From positions 124,001-188,000 of the forward strand of contig JAFWPH010000037.1 in NCBI GenBank assembly GCA_017509605.1: a stretch of DNA of 64,000 nucleotides, written 5' to 3'. The position numbers were made by a program, and so were the translations under genes. The DNA comes from Bacteroidaceae bacterium. GTDB taxonomy: Bacteria; Bacteroidota; Bacteroidia; Bacteroidales; Bacteroidaceae. The notes under the pieces are model-generated. The model was given only the letters and a program-made list of their open reading frames with translations, was not told where the DNA came from and ran no database searches. Each line of letters begins with the position of its first letter. The stretch's first letter is position 1. This document shows positions 1 to 7,982 of this stretch, piece by piece.

Positions 1-1577
1 TCGTATTCAGTGGGCATACGAACGGCTCGTTGGTACGGACGGTCGAGTTGCCACAAGCCGTTGTTGAACGTCCCAACTAGTATCTCGTGACTGAGGGTTT
101 CGTAAATGCAATGGACAAAACTATAGCGCAGGCCTGCTATAGGTACAAAAGTCTGGCTGGCGCGTTCGTAATGATACATACCCGCCATGGTACCGATAAG
201 GATCTCGTCGTCAGATGTGCGGAAAATCTGCACGATGGTGTTGCTCTGAAGTCCGTCGGCTGTAGAGTGGGAATAGTAATGAGCGATGATGGAACTTCGC
301 CGCATGTCATAAATATACAGTCCTTCATCGAAGGTGCCAATCCACAGACTGTCGCCTGTGACAAGCAACCCTTGTATGTTGTTTGTAATGGACTTGCCAT
401 GCCACTCTATACCTTTCATGCTAGAGAAGAGTCCGTTAGACGGGTCGTAATGGCACAGGCCTCCGTCTTCGGTGCCAACGAACAGGCCACCTCGTGTGTC
501 GGGTATGATCTCTCGTACAACATTGGCTATTGGTTTGGATTGGCTGTCAATGGGCAGAAGGGTGCGGAAGTCCCTTGTACCGGCGGGAAGATAATCCACT
601 CCACCGAAATAGGTGCCTATCCAGATTCCACTTTCACGGTCTTCGTACAAGGCATGAACAGCATTGTCGGATAATGACGCTGTGTTTGACGGATCTTTTA
701 CGATGTGCCTGATAAAAGCCAACTCACGAAGGGAATAGACACTGATTCCATGTTCTGTGCCGAACCAAAACTCGTCGTTGCCTCGATGTAAAACGGTGTG
801 AATATATATCGGCAGTCCATTGTCATCGTTGGTGAACAAGGTCGAGACTTTGAATGTGGCAGGGTCAAACAAACGGACACCCCCTCGCTGGGTGGTGATC
901 AGCAACGAACCACCAGTGGTTTCAACTAGGTTGTTGGGGTGGATGGCATTCTCACGTTCTTCTTGGGTGAGAATCGGAAAGCAGGAGAACTTGTCGCGTG
1001 TGGCATCGTAGAGAAAGAGGTCGCCACTGTGGGAGACAACCCAGACCCGTCCGGAGTTGGCGCATATCACATGGGCTGGCACGAAATGGTCTTTTGTGGG
1101 GAAGAAACGTGATTGCTTGCCGTTGGCGAACACTTTATGCAAGCCCTTCATATCGATTACCCACATGTTTCCGTCATGGTCGGGAGTGATACACACGATA
1201 TGACCTGTGATTGCGGAAAGAGTCTCGGACTTGTTGATGAACTGACTATGATAGTAGTCATAGATGGCAAGGCCTCGGGTGGTGCCAATCCAAAGCATGC
1301 TGTCTGAAGACTCGGTCAACACATTGATGGTGGCACTCGGAAGGCCATCTTCTCCATCTGGAAAGAAATGACGGATATTACTGCCGTCGAAACAGTTAAG
1401 GCCCAGCTGTGTGCCGAACCACATAAATCCACGGCTGTCTTGAAACAGGGAGGTGATACTCAGATGTGAAAGTCCCTCTTCACGTCCATAACGGCGGAAA
1501 CGCTCGTTCTGGGCTTGGATGTTTATCTGGCATAATAAGCACAAAAAACAATATATAATATAAAATCGTTTTCCCAT
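1..1577 (-). CDS. Hybrid two-component sensor, periplasmic propeller part (3' end outside window)
   Basis: The frame is open from an ATG at 1577 to the left edge, about 525 residues without a stop, so the gene is cut by the window. The first ~23 residues are a Sec signal peptide (hydrophobic IIYCFLCLLC core, likely cleavage after IQAQ). The rest consists of propeller blades with the recurring pattern D-x-x-G-x-x-W-(I/F)-G-T-x-x-G-L, for instance DSRGFMWFGTQLGL and SDSMLWIGTTRGLAIYD. This is the ligand-sensing part of Bacteroidota hybrid two-component regulators (Reg_prop repeats), which normally continue into a Y_Y_Y domain, a membrane helix, histidine kinase, receiver and AraC-type DNA-binding domain; none of these lies in the window. 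Such sensors usually respond to oligosaccharides and control a nearby polysaccharide locus. The secreted beta-galactosidase at 3864 is a possible target, which is inference. The gene is divergent from the ATPase gene at 1840. Confidence 0.88.
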   Translation of the reverse strand, partial: MGKRFYIIYCFLCLLCQINIQAQNERFRRYGREEGLSHLSITSLFQDSRGFMWFGTQLGLNCFDGSNIRHFFPDGEDGLPSATINVLTESSDSMLWIGTTRGLAIYDYYHSQFINKSETLSAITGHIVCITPDHDGNMWVIDMKGLHKVFANGKQSRFFPTKDHFVPAHVICANSGRVWVVSHSGDLFLYDATRDKFSCFPILTQEERENAIHPNNLVETTGGSLLITTQRGGVRLFDPATFKVSTLFTNDDNGLPIYIHTVLHRGNDEFWFGTEHGISVYSLRELAFIRHIVKDPSNTASLSDNAVHALYEDRESGIWIGTYFGGVDYLPAGTRDFRTLLPIDSQSKPIANVVREIIPDTRGGLFVGTEDGGLCHYDPSNGLFSSMKGIEWHGKSITNNIQGLLVTGDSLWIGTFDEGLYIYDMRRSSIIAHYYSHSTADGLQSNTIVQIFRTSDDEILIGTMAGMYHYERASQTFVPIAGLRYSFVHCIYETLSHEILVGTFNNGLWQLDRPYQRAVRMPTEY

Positions 1578-1580
1578 AAC

Positions 1581-1589
1581 GCAAAGATA
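1581..1589 (-). promoter_or_regulatory. Putative -7 box of the hybrid sensor gene
   Basis: On the complement strand the sequence reads TATCTTTGC followed by GTT and then the ATG at 1577. It matches the Bacteroidota -7 consensus TAnnTTTG. The box is so close to the start codon that the transcript may be leaderless. The -33 element is weak. An 11-bp palindrome, CACAATTTGTG, lies just upstream at 1600-1610. Confidence 0.5.
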
Positions 1590-1783
1590 GGCTTTGTTTC
1601 ACAATTTGTGTTATGAAAATCGGTCAATTTATTATATGGAACGGTCAAAATGCACATGGGAGGCGATTCGCAGCATTGCATCGACATCGCCTCCTAGACA
1701 AGGGCTACAGCGATGAGGAATGACAATTTTTCCACGACGACGCAGAGCGTGCATGTGGTTGGCTGTTTTCAGAAAAAAAAGGG

Positions 1784-1823
1784 TGGGGCGTTTGGAGATG
1801 AGCCAGAGTTTTCGTATTTTTGC
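1784..1823 (+). repeat. 40-bp direct repeat, copy 1, containing a promoter
   Basis: The 40 bases here recur exactly at 3575-3614. The element contains TTTG about 20 bases before TATTTTTGC, a good Bacteroidota -33/-7 pair, and ends 16 bases before the ATG at 1840, so it probably is the promoter of the ATPase gene. The two copies bracket that gene. Confidence 0.85.
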
Positions 1824-1839
1824 ACGAAAAGCAATCGAT

Positions 1840-3441
1840 ATGGAAAGATTCTTCAATACTGCAGGCCCTCAGAAACCTGATATCTGCTATACCATTGATC
1901 CTTTAAGCAGGTTTGACTTGGATGACATACTAATGCTGATACATCAACAGCGTTACTTTGTGCTTCATGCACCCCGTCAGACAGGAAAGACATCGTGTAT
2001 GCTCGCCCTTCGCGACTATCTGAACGAACAGGGCGACTACATCGCCGTCTATGCCAATGTGGAGGGCGGACAGGCATCGAGGAACGATGTGCAGAGCGTT
2101 GTCAAATCTACAGTGGACACATTGGCGGAGCAATTCAGGGGAATAGTTGGCAACGATGACCCCTTGACAATTCGCGACGATGTGCAGCAGATAGGTAAGG
2201 ACAGCATGCTCTCTACTTTCCTCCGTCGCCTTTCAGAGCATCTTCCCAAGCCAATTGTCCTTCTCATCGACGAGATTGACGCCTTGGTAGGCGACAGTCT
2301 CGTGAGCATATTGCGCCAGATTCGTTCTGGTTATTCGGACCGTCCCAAGGCCTTCCCACAGACAGTCATCCTCTGCGGTGTGCGCGATGTGAGGGATTAC
2401 CGTATTGTTCTTTCCAACCAGGATATCATCACCGGTGGTTCGGCTTTCAATATCAAAGCTGAGTCGTTGCGTTTAGGCAATTTCTCCAAGGAGGAGATAC
2501 ATGAACTTTATATGCAGCACACTCGGGAGACTGGCCAGGTGTTCGACGAGGCCTGTTTTCCGATGATATGGGATGCCACCGAAGGACAACCCTGGCTGGT
2601 GAATGCACTTGGTCGGGAAGTGACTTACAAAATCAAGGCCAACCGCGACCGTAGCGTGCGCATCATCCCCGAGATGATTGACCAGGCCATAGAGAACATC
2701 ATATACCGACGCGACACCCATATCGACATACTTATCGACAAACTTCTGGAGCCCCGTGTGCGTCGGGTCATTGAACCTATGCTGGCTGATGAAGACGAGG
2801 TGGATGAGGCTCAGATTCCGACTGACGACATCCAGTATGTGGAGGACATGGGGTTGATCAAGCGTGAGCGAGGCAAACCTCGACGAATAGCCAACGGCAT
2901 CTATCGGGAGATTATCCCTCGTGAACTGACTTACAGCACACAAGACGTACTCATCCAGGAACCCCAGTGGTACCAGAACGCCGACAGCAGCATCAATATG
3001 GAGAAACTACTGCTCGACTTCCAGCAGTTTTTCCGTCAGAACGCTGATGCCTGGATCGAACGGTTCGACTATGCGGAGGCTGGCCCTCAGTTGTTGCTGC
3101 AGGCTTTCCTGCAACGGATAGTGAATGGTGGAGGGTATATCGACCGTGAGTACGGCCTTGGCCGCAAGCGCACCGACCTGCTCATCCGCAAACCGCTCAC
3201 CGACCACTATGGAGGGCCAGTCCAGCGTATTGTTCTCGAGCTGAAAATCAGGCGTGGCGACCTCGTCAAGGTAATCGGGAAAGGGTTGGAGCAGACCGCG
3301 GGCTATATGGACACAGTCGGTTCAGTGGATGAGGGTCATCTGATTATATTTGACCGCACACAGGAAAAGACATGGGACGAACGAATATGGCACCGTCCTT
3401 ATCAATACGGTGGACGATCCGTCATGGTGTGGGGAATGTGA
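1840..3441 (+). CDS. AAA ATPase with C-terminal PD-(D/E)XK nuclease-like domain
   Basis: This 533-residue protein starts best at the ATG at 1840 (MERFFNTAGP), because the open frame upstream crosses the promoter box at 1815-1823 and the conserved family start is of this form. The Walker A motif is APRQTGKTS (K50), and Walker B is VLLIDEIDAL (D144, E145), so it should bind and hydrolyse ATP. A winged-helix-like middle follows. The C-terminus has D446 in RTDLL and E467-x-K469 in VLELKIRRG, the spacing of a PD-(D/E)XK nuclease fold. The architecture matches the AAA-ATPase_like/PDDEXK families that are widespread and multicopy in Prevotella and Bacteroides and whose function is not settled; a role in defence or mobile-element biology is conjecture. 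No signal peptide or membrane segment is seen, so it is cytoplasmic. The gene is monocistronic and bracketed by the 40-bp repeat. Confidence 0.85.
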   Translation: MERFFNTAGPQKPDICYTIDPLSRFDLDDILMLIHQQRYFVLHAPRQTGKTSCMLALRDYLNEQGDYIAVYANVEGGQASRNDVQSVVKSTVDTLAEQFRGIVGNDDPLTIRDDVQQIGKDSMLSTFLRRLSEHLPKPIVLLIDEIDALVGDSLVSILRQIRSGYSDRPKAFPQTVILCGVRDVRDYRIVLSNQDIITGGSAFNIKAESLRLGNFSKEEIHELYMQHTRETGQVFDEACFPMIWDATEGQPWLVNALGREVTYKIKANRDRSVRIIPEMIDQAIENIIYRRDTHIDILIDKLLEPRVRRVIEPMLADEDEVDEAQIPTDDIQYVEDMGLIKRERGKPRRIANGIYREIIPRELTYSTQDVLIQEPQWYQNADSSINMEKLLLDFQQFFRQNADAWIERFDYAEAGPQLLLQAFLQRIVNGGGYIDREYGLGRKRTDLLIRKPLTDHYGGPVQRIVLELKIRRGDLVKVIGKGLEQTAGYMDTVGSVDEGHLIIFDRTQEKTWDERIWHRPYQYGGRSVMVWGM

Positions 3442-3574
3442 TGTGTCATCCCTCATCTTCCCCATAGCCAAAAGCTATCGTCTAAAGCCTTAAGCCTACC
3501 AAGCGCCTAATCACTCTTGACCCTTGACTCTTGACCTTAGGCGTCAGCTAAAGCCTATTTTTACAAAAAAACTC

Positions 3575-3614
3575 TGGGGCGTTTGGAGATGAGCCAGAGT
3601 TTTCGTATTTTTGC
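3575..3614 (+). repeat. 40-bp direct repeat, copy 2, containing a promoter
   Basis: This is identical to 1784-1823 over 40 bases. Here it is preceded by CTC, so the flanks CTCTGG and CCAGAG can pair around a 16-base loop upstream of the TATTTTTGC box. It lies 133 bases after the ATPase stop and 249 bases before the beta-galactosidase start. Confidence 0.85.
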
Positions 3615-3764
3615 TTAAATTATCGTCAGTTCGACGAAATAGATGATAGAGTTGCTCTGAATGTTTCGAGTGTGAGCCTTTTTTTCAATTCTTAATAATC
3701 AAGCAAAAAGATTTGTTAGATTTGTACAGATTTGTCAGATTTCTCGCAGCCAGGCGACTCCTTG

Positions 3765-3783
3765 GTGAATTCGACGAATTCAC
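3765..3783. promoter_or_regulatory. 19-bp inverted repeat, possible operator
   Basis: The arms GTGAATTCG and CGAATTCAC are perfect and separated by a single A. The symmetry and the place, about 80 bases before the beta-galactosidase start, fit a dimeric regulator site, but no regulator is identified. Confidence 0.4.
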
Positions 3784-3863
3784 GATAAATTAGGGAAAGT
3801 GGACACAAAAAGATGACACCACTAACCATAGACACCTAAGACAATAATCGAATTCTTAATAAT

Positions 3864-6800
3864 ATGAAGACTTTACACAACATCATCCTCACTGCGGCTA
3901 TGCTCACAAGCATCACCGCCGCACAAGCCCAGACGGGCAAGGAGTGGGACGACCCCTCCATCACCAGTGTGAACCGAGAAACTGCGCATACACTCGCCAT
4001 CCCCTTTGCATCGGAGGCCGACGTGAGGCAGAACGACATGACACAGTCACCTTACTTCCAGTCACTCGACGGCACATGGAAGTTCTACTGGGTCAACGAA
4101 CCCTCCAAGGCATCAACCTCCTTGTGCTCCACCAACTTCAACGACGCGGCATGGACAGAGATCGACGTGCCCTCGAGCTGGCAGATGTGGGGACTGCACC
4201 ACAACAAGCCCTGGGACAAACCTCTCTACTGCAATGTGGCATATCCCTTCTCCTTCAACGAGTCAACCTTCTCCGTGATGGCCGACAGACCGGGATGGTT
4301 CACCTACAACGGTAACATGCCCAACCCCGTTGGCACCTACAGAAAACATTTCACCGTACCGGCTGATTGGACGGGACGTGATGTATATGTACGCTTCAAC
4401 GGCGTGGGACATGGATACTACCTCTGGGTCAACGGAAAAAGGGTAGGCTACTCCGAGGACTCATACCTGCCGTCGGAATTCAAGATCACCGACTTTCTCG
4501 TTGAGGGTGAGAACGTCATGGCGCTGCAGGTCTATCGATTCACCAGCGGATCGTTCCTGGAGTGCCAGGACTACTGGAGACTCACCGGCATACAACGTCA
4601 CTGCTTCCTCTGGTCTGCTCCCAAAAGCCAGATACGAGACTACTTCTTCACTACCGACCTCGACAACAACTACATCAACGCCAAGGCCAACGTCAAGGTG
4701 ACACTGGAGGGTGCCGACAACGTCAAAAACGGCACCGTCGAGGTACGCATCGAGGACAACGGAATGGCTATCGCCACAGCTAAGGCTTCGGCAACAACCG
4801 ACATGAGCCTCGACATGGACGTGAAGAGCCCACGCCTATGGAGCGCAGAGACACCCAACCTCTACGACCTCGTGCTGACACTGAAGGACAAGGACGGCAA
4901 GACCGTCGATATCCGCGGAGGAAAGGTGGGCTTCCGTGAAGTGGGCATCAGGGCCGACGGGGCCTTGATCATCAACGGCAAGCGAATGGTGTTCCACGGC
5001 GTGAACCGCCACGACTTCTCACCCGTGAACGGACGCGCCATCAGCGACGAGGAGATCGAGAACGACATCAAGACAATGAAAAGACTGAACATAAACGCTA
5101 TACGTACATCCCATTATCCTAACGATCCCGTCTTCTACGACCTCTGCGACAAGTACGGACTCTACGTGCTGGCCGAAGCTAACGTGGAGTGCCATGCCAA
5201 CCAGCGCCTCTCTTCCGAGCCGAAGTTCCGGAACGCCATGGTGGAGCGCTCGCAGAACCACGTGCGCTGGATGCGCAACCACGTCTGCATCTTCATCTGG
5301 TCTTTCGGAAATGAATGCGGTGGTGGCGAGAACTTCAGGTATGTGGCTCAGGGCATCAAGGCTCTCGACAAGACTCGCCTCACACACTATGAGGGAAACA
5401 GCGACTACGCCGACGTGTCGAGCACCATGTACGGCAGCTACGACCACATCAACTGGGTGGGCTCATCACGACAAGGACAGAGCGGACAGAAACCGCACAT
5501 CCAGTGCGAGAACAGCCACTCGATGGGCAACTCCATGGGCAACGTGCGCGACATGTTCGACCTCTACGAGAAATACCCCTGCCTCACGGGTGAGTTCATC
5601 TGGGACTTCAAGGACCAGGGACTGCTCACCAAGAGCAACACAGGAAAAGAATACTGGGCTTATGGAGGTGACTTCGGAGACAACCCCAACGACGGCAACT
5701 TCTGCATCAACGGACTGGTGCATCCCGACTGGTCGCTGACGGCCAAGTCTTACAACACCAAGAAGGTCTATCAGCCCATCGAGTTCAAGGCGATGAAGAA
5801 CAGCTCGTCATCGTTCCGCATCAAGAACAAGATGGCCTTCCTCCCCACATCGGCATACGCCGTGCGATACGAGGTGATGGACGAGACCGGCAAGGTGCTG
5901 AGCAACGGCGACATCAGCCAGGATGTGGCGGCCGGTGACAGCGCGCTGATTACACTCGACATGTCGGCTGTCGATGCCGTTCCCGCTGACATGGAGGTCT
6001 TCGTAAGGTTCGTGGCTACCCAGCGTGAGAACACACTCTGGGCCGACGCCGGGTATGTGGTGGCGGAGGAGAAACTGCCCGTGAAGAAGGCGACAAAACC
6101 GATGTACGACCTGTCGAAACTCAATGCATGCGACGCGCTCACTCTGATTGACAAAGGCACTACCGTGACCATTACGGGCGGACGCTTCGAGGCCGTGTTC
6201 AGCAAACAACAAGGCACCATCACCAGCTATACCTTCGACAAGGTGCAGATGATCTCAAAACCATTACTGCTCAATGCCTTCCGCCTGCCTACCGACAATG
6301 ACGGACGACAGTCTGGAACCTGGGACAACATGGGACTGCGTAAGCTGACACCCAAAGGCACCGGTAGCGAGATAACACAAGCCGAGGACGGCAAAACCAT
6401 CACCCTCGACCTCGCCACCACATACACAGGACAGAACGGCACCACCTTCAACGTGAACATGCAGTTCATCGTCTGCGCCGACGGTACAGTGATGACCAAC
6501 GCCTTCATCCGTCCCTCAACCACAGGCGTGATCATCCCGAAACTCGGCTTCAAACTGGAAATGCCCTCTGCCATGGAACAGCTGACCTGGTTCGGCCGAG
6601 GACCATGGGACAGCTACCGCGACCGCAAGGAAGCTTGCCTGCCTGCCATCTACCAGAGCACCGTCACTGACCAGTATGAGGAGTATATCCTGCCGCAGGA
6701 GCATGGCACGAAGCAGGAGGTGAGATGGATGTCGCTGACCAATGACAGCGGACAGGGACTGCTCTTCGTGGCGCCCGACGAGATGGCGGCTTCGGCCGTG

Positions 6801-7826
6801 CATTTCCGTCCAGAGGACAATTATACCGACCGCAACAACCGATCAAAACATACCTACCAGTTTAAGAGCTGCACCAATACAGTGGTCTGCCTCGATGCTG
6901 TCACACGTGGACTGGGCAACGCCAGCTGCGGACCCGACGTACTGGAGAAATATGAGTTGCGCACCGCCAACACTCCATTCCGCTTCTTCATCATTCCTTT
7001 GGCTGCTGATGTGGATGCCAAGACCGCTGCACGCGTCGATATGCCGGTGTGCCAGCCCGTCAGCTGCGAGCGACAGAACAACGGCACCATCAAGATGTCC
7101 ACCTCCACCAAGGGAGCAGTCATCTACTACAGCATCGACGGAGGTGAGTTCCAAAGGTACACATCTCCATTCAGCCACAACGACGCATGCACCGTCAAGG
7201 CTTACTGCACAAAGGATGGCTTGATGGACAGCCCCATCATGGACTACACCTTCCAACTCTTTATCAACAAATCGACATGGAAACTGGTGAGCGCCGACAG
7301 CCAGCATGGCGGCAACGAGGCAAAACTGGCATTCGACAACAACAACTCCACCTTCTGGCACACCGAATGGGTGGGGTCGGAACCCCGATGCCCGCACACA
7401 CTCATCGTAGATATGGTCAAGACCTACAGCGTGAAGGCCTTCACCTATCTCTCACGACAGGACGGCAACTCGAATGGTATGGTGAAGGAATACGAGATCT
7501 ATCTCAGCACCGACGGCAAGACATGGGGCAGCCCTGTGGCTACAGGTGAGTTCAAGAACACCTCAGCACAGCAGGTGGCGAAGTTGTCGAAAGCTACACC
7601 CGGACGATACTTCAAGTTCGTCGCCAAGTCGGAAGTCAACGGCAACGCATGGACATCCTGCGCTGAGATAGGTATCCAGGCGGAGGCTGATGTCACCAGC
7701 ATCAACGACGTGCCTCAGGACGAGGCACAGTCGTCGATGATCTACGACTTGCAGGGCCATCAGCTCTCGTCTGTACCAGATAAGGGCGTCTATATCCGCA
7801 ATCACAAGAAGTATCTTGCGAAGTGA
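3864..7826 (+). CDS. Secreted GH2 beta-galactosidase with C-terminal CBM32-like domain
   Basis: The 1320-residue protein hydrolyses terminal beta-galactosides in the LacZ-type GH2 fold. A signal peptide covers about residues 1-22 (cleavage near AQAQ). The jelly-roll and Ig-like domains are followed by the TIM barrel with acid/base Glu484 in WSFGNECGGG and nucleophile Glu549 in QCENSHSMGN, then the small-chain beta-sandwich domain. Past about residue 1075 there are extras absent from LacZ: a chitobiase-like segment (GAVIYYSIDGGEF), an F5/8-type or CBM32-like galactose-binding domain (WKLVSADSQHGGNEAKLAFD, ending near residue 1275) and a short tail IYDLQGHQLSSVPDKGVYI typical of cell-surface or type IX secreted proteins in this group. 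Thus it probably acts in the periplasm or on the surface on host or plant galactans or glycans. A metallophosphoesterase with a related tail follows 156 bases on; no SusC/SusD pair is present. Confidence 0.93.
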   Translation: MKTLHNIILTAAMLTSITAAQAQTGKEWDDPSITSVNRETAHTLAIPFASEADVRQNDMTQSPYFQSLDGTWKFYWVNEPSKASTSLCSTNFNDAAWTEIDVPSSWQMWGLHHNKPWDKPLYCNVAYPFSFNESTFSVMADRPGWFTYNGNMPNPVGTYRKHFTVPADWTGRDVYVRFNGVGHGYYLWVNGKRVGYSEDSYLPSEFKITDFLVEGENVMALQVYRFTSGSFLECQDYWRLTGIQRHCFLWSAPKSQIRDYFFTTDLDNNYINAKANVKVTLEGADNVKNGTVEVRIEDNGMAIATAKASATTDMSLDMDVKSPRLWSAETPNLYDLVLTLKDKDGKTVDIRGGKVGFREVGIRADGALIINGKRMVFHGVNRHDFSPVNGRAISDEEIENDIKTMKRLNINAIRTSHYPNDPVFYDLCDKYGLYVLAEANVECHANQRLSSEPKFRNAMVERSQNHVRWMRNHVCIFIWSFGNECGGGENFRYVAQGIKALDKTRLTHYEGNSDYADVSSTMYGSYDHINWVGSSRQGQSGQKPHIQCENSHSMGNSMGNVRDMFDLYEKYPCLTGEFIWDFKDQGLLTKSNTGKEYWAYGGDFGDNPNDGNFCINGLVHPDWSLTAKSYNTKKVYQPIEFKAMKNSSSSFRIKNKMAFLPTSAYAVRYEVMDETGKVLSNGDISQDVAAGDSALITLDMSAVDAVPADMEVFVRFVATQRENTLWADAGYVVAEEKLPVKKATKPMYDLSKLNACDALTLIDKGTTVTITGGRFEAVFSKQQGTITSYTFDKVQMISKPLLLNAFRLPTDNDGRQSGTWDNMGLRKLTPKGTGSEITQAEDGKTITLDLATTYTGQNGTTFNVNMQFIVCADGTVMTNAFIRPSTTGVIIPKLGFKLEMPSAMEQLTWFGRGPWDSYRDRKEACLPAIYQSTVTDQYEEYILPQEHGTKQEVRWMSLTNDSGQGLLFVAPDEMAASAVHFRPEDNYTDRNNRSKHTYQFKSCTNTVVCLDAVTRGLGNASCGPDVLEKYELRTANTPFRFFIIPLAADVDAKTAARVDMPVCQPVSCERQNNGTIKMSTSTKGAVIYYSIDGGEFQRYTSPFSHNDACTVKAYCTKDGLMDSPIMDYTFQLFINKSTWKLVSADSQHGGNEAKLAFDNNNSTFWHTEWVGSEPRCPHTLIVDMVKTYSVKAFTYLSRQDGNSNGMVKEYEIYLSTDGKTWGSPVATGEFKNTSAQQVAKLSKATPGRYFKFVAKSEVNGNAWTSCAEIGIQAEADVTSINDVPQDEAQSSMIYDLQGHQLSSVPDKGVYIRNHKKYLAK

Positions 7827-7886
7827 AACTTTATTAGTTTTCAGGCTCTATATCATTGACCATTGATCATTGACCAAATCTGTCGT

Positions 7887-7940
7887 CCCCTTTAACTCCC
7901 CTTTAGCTCCCCTTTTAACTCCCATTTTAACTCCCATTTA
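7887..7940. repeat. Degenerate pyrimidine-rich tandem repeat
   Basis: Five or so units of the form TTTaaCTCCC(C/A) with a period of 12-13 bases lie between the beta-galactosidase and metallophosphoesterase genes. They are preceded by a short TTGACC/TTGATC repeat. No coding or terminator function is evident. Confidence 0.6.
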
Positions 7941-7982
7941 TAAATAGCTGAGTAATTAACCTTAGAATAAAATAATCCGGAA

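Larger units (their letters stand above)
3442..3863 (+). promoter_or_regulatory. 422-bp intergenic region upstream of beta-galactosidase
   Basis: It holds the second copy of the 40-bp repeat (3575-3614) with its TATTTTTGC promoter box, short T-rich repeats of the type agatttgt around 3710-3742, and a 19-bp inverted repeat at 3765-3783. If transcription starts at the repeat promoter, the leader to the beta-galactosidase start would be about 240 bases. No open frame of interest is seen. Confidence 0.55.

Noticed and set aside
1720..1839. Upstream part of the AAA ATPase frame as coding sequence
   Set aside because: It crosses the promoter inside the 40-bp repeat, and the family start matches at 1840.
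7850..7880. TTGACC/TTGATC repeats as a regulator site
   Set aside because: Similar short repeats are seen elsewhere in the window (about 3520-3540) and show no consistent symmetry.
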